Shown: positions 1 to 13,119, numbered from the stretch's first letter. The stretch: DNA of 64,000 bases from Tigriopus japonicus (GCA_010645155.1 CM021323.1:3112740-3176739); one strand, 5' to 3'. Translations and numbers: made by a program. Notes: generated by a model from the letters alone, not told the origin.

Positions 1-318
1 CCAGGAAGGGTCAAATTTAACTAGTTTGTTTTTCCCAGTGGGCAAATATTTTATTCTCGATTGTTAGGTCAAAAGTTTTCGGACTTGTTCTTTCACCTTG
101 GTAAACAATTGTCGACCTTTTTTGGGTCGCATTCAAATTTCCCTCAAAAAGTTATTTGAGTCTGAAAATCCCAAAAAAGTTTTTTGCCTTGAAATTGCTA
201 AAAAATGCGAAAATAAGTTAAAATAGGTTATTCAGCCCAAAAAAAATTTAAACTTAAAACTTTTTAATCCTCGCTTTACTCATCAGCATTGATCTTCAAC
301 TTTTGCTCATTTTCTCAC

Positions 319-3300
319 CTTTGATATCAAATTGTCGAGTTGTTCCCGTTCCACCAAAGTCAAAAGCAGCTTGATGGCATTCATCAGAGGCATCCAAAAT
401 CACTGAAAGTAGTCCAGAGGTTCTTGACAAAATTCTCAATTTAAAATGCATGTGGTCTCAAAAATGCCAAGATCTCTGACGTTTTGAAGCAAAAAAAGAA
501 ACACATATGATGAAATAATCATGAAGTACCAGCCAAAAAAAAAGGTAATGACCAAACCAAGGCTAGATAAGGCTTTACCACTGCGCTAAAAGAGTTTTGA
601 AGTCACAACATCTTAAACACAGTTGTCCCAGGATTTTAAAACGGTCTATTTTTTCACTGAGTTGGTCATTTTTGAGGAAAATACATTGGTAAATTGTCTC
701 GACGGAATTTTCAACTTCGACTTCAACAAATATATCTCAGTTGTTTTTAGCCTTCTAAAAGTCACAAAGTTTTCAAAAATTTACCCTCGTTTTCTTCTTA
801 TTTGATTAGTATTCTTCATGAGTAGACAAATAAGCTGTTTCAGAATGTACAAGAACAATTTTTCTGATGATCCTCTAGAACAGGGGTAAGCAACCAGTGG
901 GCTGCGGACCAAGATACGTCAACCCTGAAATTCAGTTCAACCATGGACATTCGTACTATCTAGAGTCTCTAGTGCTATCTAAGAAGCACTGAAAACTGGA
1001 GTGGGAGGCTAAGGGTGAGAATTATGATATCCAGAAGAATTAATTCAATTGTGTTCTTCTGCAAACGAGACCTGGCTTGGATTTTATAGACTATAATTTC
1101 AAATTTCAGCTCAAACGAATGCCGGAGTAAAAAGTTATGCCTTCTCAAACTTATGTACTGAAGATAGCAAAGAATGAATGCGTTCTCCCCTTTTGTAGAA
1201 AAGCAATTCCCAGAAAAGGGCTAGTTCATTCATTCTCGGTAGGATTTGCACTGAACTGTGACAGACCATAACTTTTGACTCCGACGTTCGATTAAGCTGA
1301 AAATTGAAATGCGTATTCTCATCAACATGGACAAGGTCTCATTTGCAGAAGAACGTAACTGAACTGTTCCTTCTTGAAATCATGATTCCTCTCGTTAGCC
1401 TCCCAGTCCAGGGAAATTCAGTGGTTCTTGTACTATCCAAGGATGGCTCAAGCCAGGATTACTTTCAAAATACACACTGGGTCCGATTAGTACAATGAAA
1501 ATTCAACGGAACAATACATTTGTTGCAAAAACCTCACATTTTAGTACAATGATCGGACCCAGTGTGTAGTTTTGAAATTCGTCCTGACGTACAGTGGTTC
1601 CTGTACTATCCAACCAGCATGCTTTGCCTACTAAATAGCGGTTTTAAGGGCTAGCTCTGTTCTCTTAAAGTACATCAGATGGTGTGATGGCTACTCAGTG
1701 CCTTAGTAGGAAAGCCTACCACGGCTACGTCATTGGATCATATCCCGTCAATGAGATGGGGGCTTCAGACGTACGAATAATAGTGCGTTTGAGATGTATT
1801 TATAAAAACATGATTCATTCTTTGGGCAATACAGTGATTTGTAGGGCAATAAAACAAACTTACAGGGAAATAATTTTTTGGGCGTGACCTGTTCAGGCTT
1901 GGAGGAAGTCTTATAAAAGGAGAAGTTGGTCAATAAATAGTTTAAACAGGTCCGATGCTTAAGTTAAGCCTTATTTGCAAGTCTGTTTTCAATCAATTCC
2001 TTTAAATCTTGTAAAAACAATCACAATTTCATGGGTTTTAATTATCACATTACAAAGTACATTATTAACTACAATTAAAGTTGCTTTTCTTCCAAATGCA
2101 ATAAAATACAATAACTCTCAAAATGTAATTATATTATTCCCTAACCCAATTTGAACTCATTTAGGTGATAAATGAGTGAAAAGCTTTTAATCTATGGTCC
2201 AACATTTTACCTATCGAATAATGTTAGAAACACTGGGAAACCTGTTCAATGTTTTATCCATAAATTTGTTAAACTGTGTGATTGAAAATGTGATTGCAAT
2301 CAGTAATTGCAAACAATCAACTACATTTGCTGAAATATTAAAATTGCAACTACAATTACATTAAGCTCAATTACAATCAACAAAAATGAAAATTTCTTGG
2401 AAATGTAATTGCAATAACGTAATTATTATTAGAATTACAATTGCCACACAAGTCCGCTTATGTTAGTTAAAGACGGGTTGTCTCGTTTCGAAAAAGGTCA
2501 ATCCGAGTTTGGATATTTCGAGTTTTGTAACGATAAGCCATTGGAATTAAAGACGTTCTTAGGAAGGTGTGTATCTTAGACTTGCCCATCACAAGATAAT
2601 AATTACATTAAACGATAAAATGTCGACCACGTGATGTGAGAAAAGGCCGTTAAAAATTAGAAAGTACTGACTGTGTTGGCCGGTGTTAAAGCCGCAAATT
2701 ACTGGCGATGAAACGCTCTCTGGTGCAGTAACGCTGAAGGTGTCCGTGGTACAATCACCAATTGCCCCACCTGAAACAAAAAAAGGTTAAAAAATCTCTT
2801 TAAAAGAAGATATTGGATTTCTTTCATTTGAAATAGACGTACCATTACTTGTAATTGCTGTCTCAGAAGCTGTTCCAACCAATGGTCCAGCAATTGAGAA
2901 ACTCTAAAATCAATGATTGAATGTGTCATATTTTCATTTCTTTTTTCAATTAAGGAACTGTGTTTCCTACCACAAAGTCCAGTCTGATTCGACAAATGTT
3001 GGAGGAGCATTTACAAATCGTGAAAATACAAGGATTGGAACTTGGATTAGATGAATCAGATTGCTGGAGATAAGTGCAATTTTCGGATGAAGAGCCTCCA
3101 CAACCGAGACTGACTGAAAAGGGCAATTCATCAATATTAATATCAAGATTTTGGCAATTATGTATTGTTTTGAAAAAATGCCACCGTGCTCTTTGGATAC
3201 CCAATCCATGAGTCTTCAAAGATCCTTTTGAGAGAACTGTCGTAAAGAAAACACATTTAACTGGGAGATATATCAATATGAATTACTTACAAACGCAACA

Positions 3301-4479
3301 AACGCCAAATCCTTGTGCACAACTTCCACTGGCAGATCCACCTAAAACACATGGCCAAAGAAAGGTTAATGTGACGGTTTCTCCAACTGTAAAGTCGTCA
3401 AGCTTTACCTTTTGATGAGCATTCTTCGGCTTCAATAGGAAAAAAAAATTAGCGAATTAAGAGCCAATACTTACACGGAGACTCACAAATGAAAAATATT
3501 TCGTGGACATAGTCAATTACTGTTAATTATGTCGACTGTTAGTGATTCTGAAGGGCGCTTTTGTCAGGGTAATAAATCATAAGTCAATGAAAACTTAACG
3601 GGTCGATTTTCTTTTTGCATTATAAAGAAACCATCACAGTTATTTGAAACTTCAGCTTTTTGATATCACAAAGCTTTCTTTAAAGCATGCTTTGTATTTT
3701 AAACTTTTTTCAAACAAAAATATTTTACTTGTTATTTTTTTATTAGTTAGTGGTTATTTTTTGTTCTTTTTCGATAAAAAAGGCACTAAATGGATCAGAT
3801 TTCAACCAATGTTGTGACACACCCCTATTGTAGATGAAGTCACTTTTTGTGAGGTTGGGTAAAAAATTATCCGAAGAATTTGTGCACCTTTTCCATTGTC
3901 TTATGTCGGGTTCAGTGTTCCTCATAATAATGGCAATAAGTGCCATTCCATGGATTCCATTTCTTACGTAATAACTAACCCCTTCACTCAATTTTACAAG
4001 TATTGGCTCTCATATTCGCAAAATCCTGCTGACATGTATAACAAATCCCGCTTCTCGAAGAAGGTTCGCCGCACGGTTCATTCTAAAAAAGTAAAAAGAA
4101 AATATATTTTGGAGTGTCCAAATAAATGATTGATTGTGTTTGATTCATGGATTGCATATTACCTGGAATCGGATTATTTGAAATACGGAAAAAACTAAAA
4201 TAGAAATCCATGGCTGAATTCCAAGTATCTAATCAATCGGTGTAACCATGACAAAGAGTTGCATAAAATGTTAACACATATCAAAAATGTACCAATAAAA
4301 TATAAGATAACCATACACGACTAAAAAACATTTTTTTTACAAACGCATCAATGTCAAGTGGACGAAAAATAAAGCTAAAACCCCTTACCTCTGCCAGATC
4401 TTGTGTTGTTTGACGAAGTTAAGGCTTCAATGGTGCAAAAGCCTAAAACCAAGACCAAAATGGCCAACCAAGAGCTCAT
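319..4479 (-). CDS. CUB-family gene A, secreted protein, exons 1-9 (3' end beyond window)
   Basis: Multi-exon gene on the minus strand. Exons as I place them (high to low): 4479-4389, 4194-4163, 4082-4034, 3429-3409, 3341-3291, 3113-2971, 2903-2843, 2770-2672, 402-319. All junctions keep frame and give about 210 residues without a stop. The start MSSWLAILVLVLG begins a signal peptide. A Cys-rich module ending SGSCAQGFGVCCVF follows, then a CUB-like stretch with NICRIRLDF, SFSIAGP, TTDTFSVTAP, CGFNTGQH and FDFGGTGTTRQFDIK. Exon lengths equal those of gene B except exon 1 and one codon in exon 7, so A and B are recent paralogues. Two donors are weak (GTCAGC after exon 3, GTCAGT after exon 8). 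The 2.3-kb intron before exon 9 holds repeats. The counterparts of B exons 10-15 should lie left of position 1. The molecular function of this family is unknown to me; extracellular secretion is inferred. Confidence 0.85.
971..1440. mobile_element. Foldback element F1, copy in gene A intron 8
   Basis: The arms are inverted: CTGGAGTGGGAGGCTAAG near 997 versus GTTAGCCTCCCAGTCCAG near 1394, with GTTCTTCTGCAAACGAGACC and its complement just inside. The central block has an inverted ACTAGCCC / CATTCATTC organisation. It is about 470 bp and has no ORF of note. Confidence 0.65.
1475..1610. repeat. Palindromic repeat next to F1 copy
   Basis: AAAATACACACTGGGTCC at about 1468 is mirrored by GGACCCAGTGTGTAGTTTT at about 1555, with AGTACAATG on both inner sides. 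The motif CAGTGGTTCNTGTACTATCC occurs on both sides (about 1420 and 1592) in direct orientation. It is probably part of a compound F1 insertion. Confidence 0.5.
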
Positions 4480-4939
4480 GGTGAAGTTACTTGATCCTGG
4501 ATCCAACCAAAAGTAAATGAATGGCCAACCATTTGACGTTTGGCTTGTTCGGCCAGAAATTTTACGGAACGAGCGCTCGGAGGATTGATGCGAACTACTC
4601 ACAATGTTAAGAGATGCGTTTACATTGAAACCATTGCCACGTCTGATCAATACAGTCTGAAAATACACAAAGGGATCAAAAGGCATTCCATCTATGAAAT
4701 TTAAATGTGGTTATTTGACGATGTTTTGAATTATTTGGCGAATATTAACGACATAAAACATAAAGAAAATTAAGGTAAAGTGGCTTATTACGTTTTCGCG
4801 AACAAAACGTAATTTTTCTTTTCAAGAACATTATTTATATCAGTTACTGAATTCCTGAATGCCTATTGTAGGTTTGTAGATATGGCATGGCTCTATTTTT
4901 CAGCCTACATTGCCTCATTCACACAGACCAAGCCCCAGA

Positions 4940-5205
4940 CTTCTCAATTCTAGCTAAGCAGGCAGACAACGGCGACAGTTGTTTGATCCGTGACCTCTAG
5001 ATGACTCAGACTGTATTTTCTGGATTGACTCTGAGAATCAAACTTCAAAAAGGATATTTGCGTTACAAACAAGGTAGCGCACTCTATGACGTTCCTTATG
5101 AAACCATCATTTTTAACAATGTTGTTAGGTAATCCCTCGTAGAGGGCGGTTTTGGCAACGACAAAATTGAGATTTCTCTGTTTTATTTATCTATGCTCAT
5201 TCAGC
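4940..5205 (+). repeat. Unassigned 270-bp repeat, copy 1
   Basis: About 85% identical by eye to the reverse complement of 43695-43962, including CAGACTTCTCAATTCT, GTGACCTCTAGATGAC, AAAGGATATTTGCGTTACAA and TTAGGTAATCCCTC. One frame (GYLRYKQGSALYDVPYETII) stays open in both copies. Not assigned to a known family. Confidence 0.65.
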
Positions 5206-5567
5206 AATCGGGTTCTTTCGCGCGTCAAAATTTCTTTTGATTAGAGTTCAAAAAATTAAACACGAACATCGTTCAACTGATTTCTAACTGAAATTATCTT
5301 CAATTTTGCATTTTCCTTTTTCTTTCGCATAAGTATGCCCACCACAGTAAGAAGCTTTGACATATATGTAGTAAAGTAAATATCTTAAATATTTCTTAAA
5401 TATTTCGGTCATTTGTGAGAAATAATACTAAAAAATGTCCTGAAAAATTTTTAATTTTTCATTGGGCTCTAGTTATAACTTTCTACATTTTTCCAAGATG
5501 AAATTCATACCTTAAGCAAGAACATTCTTAAATAATACTGCACGTATTTTTTTTTCAGGGGGGGGGG

Positions 5568-5713
5568 GCGGATTTTTTAATACCGCTACAAGGAATGGGA
5601 TTCCCTGTAAAGAGAGTTAATGATTAATATAGTTTATTAAGTTACCGTTTATATGATATTTGATCTACCAATGACTTACTGTTGGCAAATCTATACAAGG
5701 ATTTCTTAATACA
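5568..5713 (-). mobile_element. LINE-A 3' tail (5'-truncated copy)
   Basis: On the minus strand this matches the 3' UTR of the LINE-A copy at 36390-36575, including CAGGGAATCCCATTCC and TTAAAAAATCC, and ends in a C/G homopolymer and A-rich tract. It is truncated to about 150 bp and noncoding. It shares 39 of 41 terminal bases with the SINE at 54939-54979. Confidence 0.75.
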
Positions 5714-5719
5714 GGATTT

Positions 5720-7000
5720 GAAACCACATCGGAAAAAGTGCCTGTCTCAAATTATGCGTCATTCAGGCAACCCAAGCCAATTCTCATTGGGCAGGATTGG
5801 CCACATCTGCCATTCAAAAGGTGACGAGATCATTGACGAGCAGACAGCATGATTTCATCTCATGACAGAACAACATCTTTTTATAATTTGAGTGTCAAGA
5901 TCCTTCTGCTATTCATAAGCTCATGGCAGGTTTCTATTATTTGAAGAAATAACTTGAGCCTTAATCATTTTGCAATATCCAAATCACAATTATAGAAAGC
6001 CTACAATTTGCAGTCACCCTTGTTTGTTTTGCCAGTCGCTTCTCACTCACAACATTTGAAACATCTTGAAAAATCATCTTGAAATGTGATTAATTCATCT
6101 GTTCAGTGCTTTTTAAGTGTGATTTTTAAGTCATGTTCAGGTCATTTGGCTCATGGCAATACTCCTTCATCTGCTGTAGTGCTACAGGTGATTGATGGCA
6201 CACCCACCTTTGATAGTGCAACAGCTTCAGTGACACAAGTACCTTCTCACCCTAAGTTATTTTGGGAATCAATCAAGTCTCAACCACTGCTAGAGTGTTC
6301 ATGGTGTGAGTTCATCTTGATGCCAAGGCTTGTTCTGTTGGTGATTTAGCCATATACCAAACATCCATATACTTTTTTTTAAATGTGAGTGAACCAAGCA
6401 AGTAAGAACCAATAAAGTAAGTGTGTGCATTGTGTGAGGCATAATTCTGGGCATCTTTTAAGCTCAAAACAGACTATTTTTCTTAACATATACGTATGTG
6501 TCCAAAATTGAAACACAAATGTATTTGGTCCATTGACAAAGTCACCAAAGAAAGAATTTTTTTTTGATAGTCATTCTTGCAGTGCTTTTTAACTTGCAGT
6601 GTGAAGTACTTAAAGATCTCAATGAGACATCGTTAAGTAGATCAAGAAACTGTGGGAGTGTGACTTGAATCATAGCTTATCTTTACTATTTGGATCCTTT
6701 AATAGGAATGAATCTACTGAGAAACCCAGGTCTTGTAACTTGACATGGGGATGAGGTAGTAGGAATGTGCACTCTGCCAAGAATATATATAATTAAATAA
6801 AGGTATCTTAATTTAACTTAATGAAGGGATAAAAAAATGTGTCAGTCAATAAACATGACGCACCCATTGGGCCTCTTGGCAGATTAATTGTATGATGTCT
6901 CAATGCTTTTATATTTGATACATATTAATGCACAAAGGGTGATAAATTAAACTTTATTATGGCTTTTTATGTGCAATAAAGCTATATAATCAACAATTGC
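5720..7000. other. Stretch without recognised gene
   Basis: AT-rich, only short frames. Nothing supportable was seen. Confidence 0.5.
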
Positions 7001-7003
7001 TTA

Positions 7004-7941
7004 AGGCTGGTCTACACGTGAAACAAAACGGCAAATATTTGGTCAAATCCAAGACAAAATTAGCTTGATGGCAAATATTATTTTCTGTTTGTCAAATATT
7101 TCTGACTTTGAACATGTTGAAAAATTATTTGTCCTTAGGCTAACTTTGTCTCGTCGACAATCGAAATACGCATCGATGCATGCAGGGTGTCCAATCTGGA
7201 AACGATTATTGTGAAGTAAAAAAGTTTCAAATTAACGGATTGAAGGACAAAACAATATTCCTCTAACTTTTGGCATCAAGATCACCAAAATTGAACGTCA
7301 TTTGTGAAAGATTGCAAGGATCCACGGAAATGGACGGCATCAAAAGTCATCGATAATCAGTTGGTAGTGTTATAGACTCGTCACGTCTCAAAAGCGTCAA
7401 CTGACAGGTTTGGAGGAGTTTACAAGGTAGCAACGTTGCCAAATGGCAGTTATGACTGCCAATGTTCACCAAAACAATTCGACAAAACCAAATGCCAGTG
7501 GAGAGTAGAGGTCATAAAATGGTTGGGGGGACAAGAAAATGACTGAAAATGACAGTAGATATTGTCAAGGTCCATAGCGTGGCGTTATGCCTAAGACTTT
7601 CCATCCAAATTAAATGACACTGAAGGAAAGAAAAAAGTCTTGGGCAGAAAGCTAGATTGAGTAAAAAATGTCGTTAAAACGTGACAATATGAGGCAGTAT
7701 ACAATTCACTTTCTAAATTACGGGACTCAGCTAAAGGTGACTGGTTTTCATACAGTATTTGGCAGTGCCAGTTCGAAACAATTTGAAAAAATGGGCAACA
7801 CTTTGGCCAAGGTGAAAAATATTTGACAAACTGCACGGTTTCGTGTAGAAGCAACAGAAAGGAAACATTTGGCAAACACCAAACATTTTCGGAGTATTTG
7901 ACAAATAATCTAGCCAAAATGTTTCATGTGTAGACCAGCCT
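7004..7941. mobile_element. PIF/Harbinger-like non-autonomous element, copy 1 (938 bp)
   Basis: Terminal inverted repeats AGGCTGGTCTACACGTGAAA and its near-perfect complement at 7921-7941, flanked by TTA on both sides (7001-7003, 7942-7944), the 3-bp TWA duplication typical of Harbinger elements. The interior has no transposase ORF; the longest frames are short and overlapping. A second copy in inverted orientation lies at 51495-52738. Confidence 0.8.
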
Positions 7942-8322
7942 TTACAGTAACCATAAGCCATTAAGATATACCAAATATTTCATGAAGAAATCGCCTATCT
8001 GAATCACTTATATGGATATTTACATATATTCAATCAAATTGGATTGTCTCAAGTTAAAACTATGTTAAAATTTGATGTTTTGGGTTGTCTATCCATGCAT
8101 GAGTATTACAAAAATATCAAACCTGTGAAACTCCTTTACATGGGAGATGTGGAGACTGAAAAATAAGCTACAAAAAGGTAACTAAGTTGTTAACATCTAA
8201 CATTAGTCTGAATTAAGAAACGTAGCTTCCTGAGCATCATGACGCTTACTGAAAAGGTTGCGTGGCCGTCAGCCGTCCAGAAGTTCCGTGGTCCATGATC
8301 TATACAACCCTTCTAGAGTGGG

Positions 8323-9537
8323 TTAGTCAGGATTAATGTTTAAAAATTTGTCCAGTCCTGCCTTAAATGTTGTTAGACGATCAGCTCCTACATATTCCCG
8401 ACGAAGACTAATGGGTAACAAATTGAACCATGAAGGAGCCCGATAAAGAAGAGAGGAGGACTTCATTGTTCGAACTAGCTTAGTTTCCTTAGGATTTGGA
8501 AGTGCTCTCAAAAGGCAAGTAAAACCTCTACGATCACTACAACTGATCTCAAAGCCTGGGTTAGGACAGAGCCCATGAATGCTCTTGAAGACATACAGTA
8601 TCAGATACCTTTCATACCTTCTCTGAGTACTGTAGAGCCCTAACTTCTTGAGCCTCTCCCAATACGAGAGCTCTCTTATTCCTGTGATGTTCCTAGTAAA
8701 ACATCTTTGGACCTGCTCGACCTTTTGCAAACCTGCTGAACTCATTGGAGCCCAAATGGGTGAGGCATATTCAAGATGCGGTTGAACAATCGATTTGTAC
8801 AGAGTTAGCATCGTAATACTGTCTCTGGACTTGAAAGTGCGATAGATTCAGCCACATGTTTGAAATGCCTTCCCCACTTTCAATTGGATATGCTCATCAA
8901 ACTTTCCATCATCTTAGACGACAATTCTTAAATCCCTTATGGACGATACCTGCTCAATATCACAACCTCCATTGTCTTTGAGCGGAACATCTAATTTTGA
9001 CGCCCCATACGTCATTGTGCGGAATTTCATCCCGTTCAATGCCATGTTCCTCTCGCCAACCCAAGAGTAGACTTTCTCCAAGTCATCTACTAAACATTTT
9101 GAGTCCTGATCATTCCTTCCACAAACTAATTGTGTCCATATGAAGAATGATGAATGTCCAGATGTCCAAATTAAGCATATGAAGAAATACTGGCTTTTGT
9201 TCTAAACTTGTGGAGAGGAGCAATAAAGAGAATAAACAGGAGCGGACCTAAAATTGAACCTTGTGGAACACTTGACTTGACATCATAAATGCCACTAAAA
9301 GATCCTTCAACCTTAACCAATTGCTTCCTTTCGCTCATAAAGCTATCAATCCAATTCAGAACCTTTCCCTGGACCCCTAACTCTTTGAGTTGATCAAGCA
9401 AAAGACCATGATATACCTTTTAAAATGCCTTGGCAATGTCAAGATACACTACATCAACTGACTCGTGACTTTCGAGCCCTTCAATGATCTGCTCAATATG
9501 ATCAAACACTCTAAACGAAATGTTGGAGCTTAATAAA
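8323..9537 (-). pseudogene. LINE-A reverse transcriptase fragment (C-terminal half, decayed)
   Basis: The minus-strand reading order is: a region with YLDIAKAF followed by a stop (about 9430), LDQLKELGVQGKVLNWIDSF (9401 down), VPQGSILGPLLFILFI, a frame break where the FADD motif should follow, and then the thumb/C-terminal part from 8811 (SIVQPHLEYASPIWAP, VQRCFTRNITGIRELSYWERL, LLPISLRREYVG) to a stop at 8323. It is a non-LTR (CR1/jockey-like) reverse transcriptase. It is 5' truncated at about 9537, where RT-B in the opposite strand begins. The family is the same as 36004-36575 and 15098-15410. Confidence 0.8.
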
Positions 9538-9540
9538 CAA

Positions 9541-10553
9541 TAATTTATCCACAAGAAGGGGCCCAAGGACATTCCAGACAATCATAGGACCATCGCCTTG
9601 GAAAATCCCTTCTTGAAGATGATGTCCACCCTGCTAGCTGCCCGCTTCTCCGGATTGGCCGAGGATTGGAATCTCCTTCCCGAGTTTCAATTCGGTTTCC
9701 GGAGAAGCCGCTCAACCACCTCGGCAGCCACTCTCCTCTACGAAATTGTGCAATCAAACATCAGTGCAAAGAGGAGAGTATATGGATGCTTTGTCGATTT
9801 CTCCAAAGCATTCGACAGGGTGGACCGAACGCGGTTATTCTCCAAACTCCAACTGTGGGGAATTCCGCGTTCCATCTGTGTCCTGTTTGCGGACATCTAC
9901 GCGGGACTCAGATGCTCCATTCGATCTGGTGAGGACCTATCCCCCTGCTACTTCACATCTATCGGCCTTCCGCAGGGGGATCCACTATCGCCAATCCTTT
10001 TCAACCTCTATGTATCCGACCTGCCCGAAACCCATTCTCACCAGGGCCCCATCATCAACAACAATAGAATACAATATCTACAATATGCAGACGACCTGGT
10101 TCTCTTGGCTGATTCAGCCGTGGAATTGCAAAATGCCATCAATGCTCTCCACGGTTATTGCCAAGAGAACGGCCTTCAAGTCAACACCATCAAGACGAAG
10201 GCCATGGTTTTCCATAAAGGTCGTCTGCCACCCACCGCCTTCCACATCAACAATAGTCCGATTGAAATCGTCAAGTTTTTTAACTATGTCGGTTTCACCT
10301 TCACCACCCAACACTCCTTCACCAAACACCTCAACATCGCAATAACCAAGGACAGGGCCAGGATCGGATACATATGCAATAAACTTCCTATCAAGAATCT
10401 TCCTCTGCCAATAGTTCTTCAACTCTTCCGGACCTACATCACCCCCATCTTCCTCTACGGCCTGCACCTCTGGCTTCCCAACTCCGCCCAATCCGCCCTC
10501 AAATCTACAACCTGACATGACCTTGAGTTGCAATAAACATATTAAAAAAAAAA
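9541..10553 (+). mobile_element. RT-B: 5'-truncated non-LTR reverse transcriptase fragment with intact frame
   Basis: The open frame runs from just after a TAA at 9541 to TGA at 10515. Motifs in order: DNHRTIALENPFLK, FQFGFRRSRST, CFVDFSKAFDRVD, IGLPQGDPLSPILFNLYVSD, QYADDLVLLA (catalytic YADD), a thumb with FNYVGFTF and ITPIFLYGLHLWLP. AATAAA at about 10532 and a run of ten As to 10553 form a 3' tail, as left by target-primed reverse transcription. It differs from LINE-A and the CR1-like element in the YADD motif and in being visibly less AT-rich than its surroundings. The clade is not assigned. The frame has no internal stop, so the insertion may be recent or its source family is active. 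Confidence 0.8.
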
Positions 10554-11049
10554 TCGGAGGTTTAGTATACTCATAAATTATTTTCCCTTGAGTTAGAATA
10601 TCTCGAAGTACCGTTTTAACTCGAAAATGTCGTGTCTTCCAGTTTTTGCTTTCGTTCAACTAAAAAAACGTGCAAATGTGACCTAGCAACAAATAGAGCA
10701 TGGCTGTTTGGTCGAAAATAGAGGACCTGTGTTAAGAAAATTTCAATGGTTCCCGGTCGTTCATCCCAAAACAAAATATATGATTTCATGTTGTTTGATT
10801 TTCTTCCACTTGGCTCGTATTGAACATCACGATTTGAAATTCAAAATATTTTGATGAATGATTGACACCATTTGGAAACTAAATTTGGAGAAAAATCAAG
10901 GATCAATATCAAGTTGAAGACATTTGACGATTTCTGGTCAAATATTTTCCCACGGCTAATTTTGATTCTTCTAAGATTTTAATTGAGTTATATATTATGT
11001 TTCCACTTTAGGGAGGGTCAACAACCGCAAAATACCGCAGTTTTCATTC
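10554..11049. other. Stretch without recognised gene
   Basis: Lies between the RT-B tail and the hAT-like element. No repeats or coding sequence recognised. Confidence 0.5.
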
Positions 11050-11057
11050 GTTATAAT

Positions 11058-11946
11058 TAGAGGTGTCATTTTGGTGCAAATAAAAAGTGCAAAAAGTGCT
11101 ACTAAAAGTGCAAAAAAAACAGGAAAAAACGCAAGTAAAAAGTGCAAATAAAAATTTTTCAAAATTTTTTAGTACATTCATTCACACGCATACTTACACT
11201 TACGAACTCACTCACTCTTTCCCACTACACTAGAAGGAGGAGTTCCTCAAGGAGATTATATTCCCTCCGACGGTTGATTCCTTAAGCTACCTTCCCAAAT
11301 CCAATCCCAAGTCTGAATGGAATTGATAATCTCGTCGTGCACAAAAACAGCTATTTTGAAGCCAAACACGCCTCTTATTTGTTTGTTGGACCTACTTTTG
11401 AGTGGCAACTCTGAAAACGTCGGATCTCGTAGAAAGATCTCCATGATGAGCTGAGAGAAACACATGCAAATCCAAGGAGAGCTTTTTTTCTCCTCGTCAC
11501 TCACTTTGGAGTTAAACCAATTACGATTTTGGTAGCGGCTCAAGTGCTGGACGATATCGACAAAAAACACCTTCAAAAATCAGGTTCCAAAGCCATATGC
11601 AACGATAAGTTCGAGGAGGAAATTGTTGTTTTCCATTGCCTTTGCCAATCTGGTGGTAGCGATCACGAGAGATTTTTCTGGATCAAGAAAGAACTGATAT
11701 TTTGGTTTCTCTATGCTTGTGTTTGTGTTCGTATGTGAATGTTTGTAGATGTCAAGCACAACAGAGAAATTCAAGAAAATTGAATCTCTGACTTCAGATT
11801 TAAAAAAATTTATGTTCAAAAAATAAGTTCAAAAATGAGCAAATTAAGTACTTTTGGAATTTTAGTCCAAAAATGGCAAAAAGTGCAAAAAGTGCAAATA
11901 AATTGTGAAAAGTAAAAAAACATTTTGCGCCAACGCGACATCTCTA
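11058..11946. mobile_element. hAT-like non-autonomous element with GTGCAAATA arrays
   Basis: Ends TAGAGGTGTC and GACATCTCTA are flanked by a perfect 8-bp duplication GTTATAAT (11050-11057, 11947-11954). Both subterminal regions carry repeated AAAAGTGCAAATA-type motifs. The centre (about 11200-11750) is unrelated sequence without a convincing transposase frame. Confidence 0.85.
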
Positions 11947-11954
11947 GTTATAAT

Positions 11955-13003
11955 GCACTAAATGTATTCCTAGTAAAATTAGATCCTTCATCAGTAGTTT
12001 AACACGCTCAATTCCAGTAGAATTTTGCCATAACTTAGGGGCTATTGTAATGGGGAAAAGTTGCTTACTTCAAGTCAGTACAAAGTGATCTAAAACTGTT
12101 TTGGGCTGATCTACGAATTATGGTTGTGTCTGAGCAATATGTGTGGCTCATGGCGTGTTTTTCCGTCACAATTACCCTCAATTTCCTACGGTATCTTTCA
12201 TTCTTAAACTTTTGCAATCATAAACTCATCAACAGGGCATGTGATTTTTCATATCGGAGACATTTTAGACAACAAATTGACATATTTGACAACTTTGACA
12301 ACCAAATTTCCGTATCAGGCCAATAAATAAATGACAGGTTCTTTGTTGAAATTGTACAGAATTAAAGACTCCACAGGGAATTCTCACGCTTAATAATTGA
12401 TTATTTTCCCTTTTGAACCTCATGGTTTCGGCGGGGTGATCGTAGATTTCAATTTTTTTTATTTCGTACGGGTAAACAGATAGAGTGCAAAAAGATGCTT
12501 TGATGGTGGTCATGATATTGCACACTAGCGCATGGTGTGCATCAGTTTGCATTCACACATTTTCACATTTGTCGTTCATACTGTATGTAAAAGAAGTTTT
12601 GTGATGATAAGAGAATGAACTTGTTTGGATCTTAATTGATAGCAAGGCGACTTTTTGTCAATTTAAGGTTAGTAGTACCCTTCAAATTTAGCTTTGAAAT
12701 ACAACAGAGGAGCATGCATTTCCACTTTTTTCATTTATCAAAAAAAAATGGTATGTTTTAAGTCAAATGAAGACAAAATTTAACCTTTCCCATGTATGTC
12801 AGGAACCCCACTAACCATTGACAAATTTGACTTTAGTAAGATGGTCAGATTTTTATCTAATGCAAGGGCCTTGTAAGTTCATCATAAGCGTCAAAATCAT
12901 TGAAGATCAAAATTCATTTCGTTTATTTCGTTGTCAAAATAGAAGGAAAACAGAGTGAACAAGAACAGAACAAAATTGATGGTGGAGAATCGTTGAAAAA
13001 TAG
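11955..13003. other. Stretch without recognised gene
   Basis: Short frames only, no inverted termini seen. Unassigned intergenic DNA. Confidence 0.5.
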
Positions 13004-13119
13004 TTTGGTACAGGAACCACTGATTTTTTTTTGGACTGTGAGGCTAACAAAAGGAACCATGATGTCCAGTAGAAACAGTTCAATTACGTTATTCTGCAAA
13101 GGAGATCTTGCCTATGTTG

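Noticed and set aside
2030..2455. Possible MITE made of TTACAAT/AATTGC motifs
   Set aside because: Many motif repeats, but no terminal inverted repeat or target duplication could be found; left as low-complexity intron sequence.
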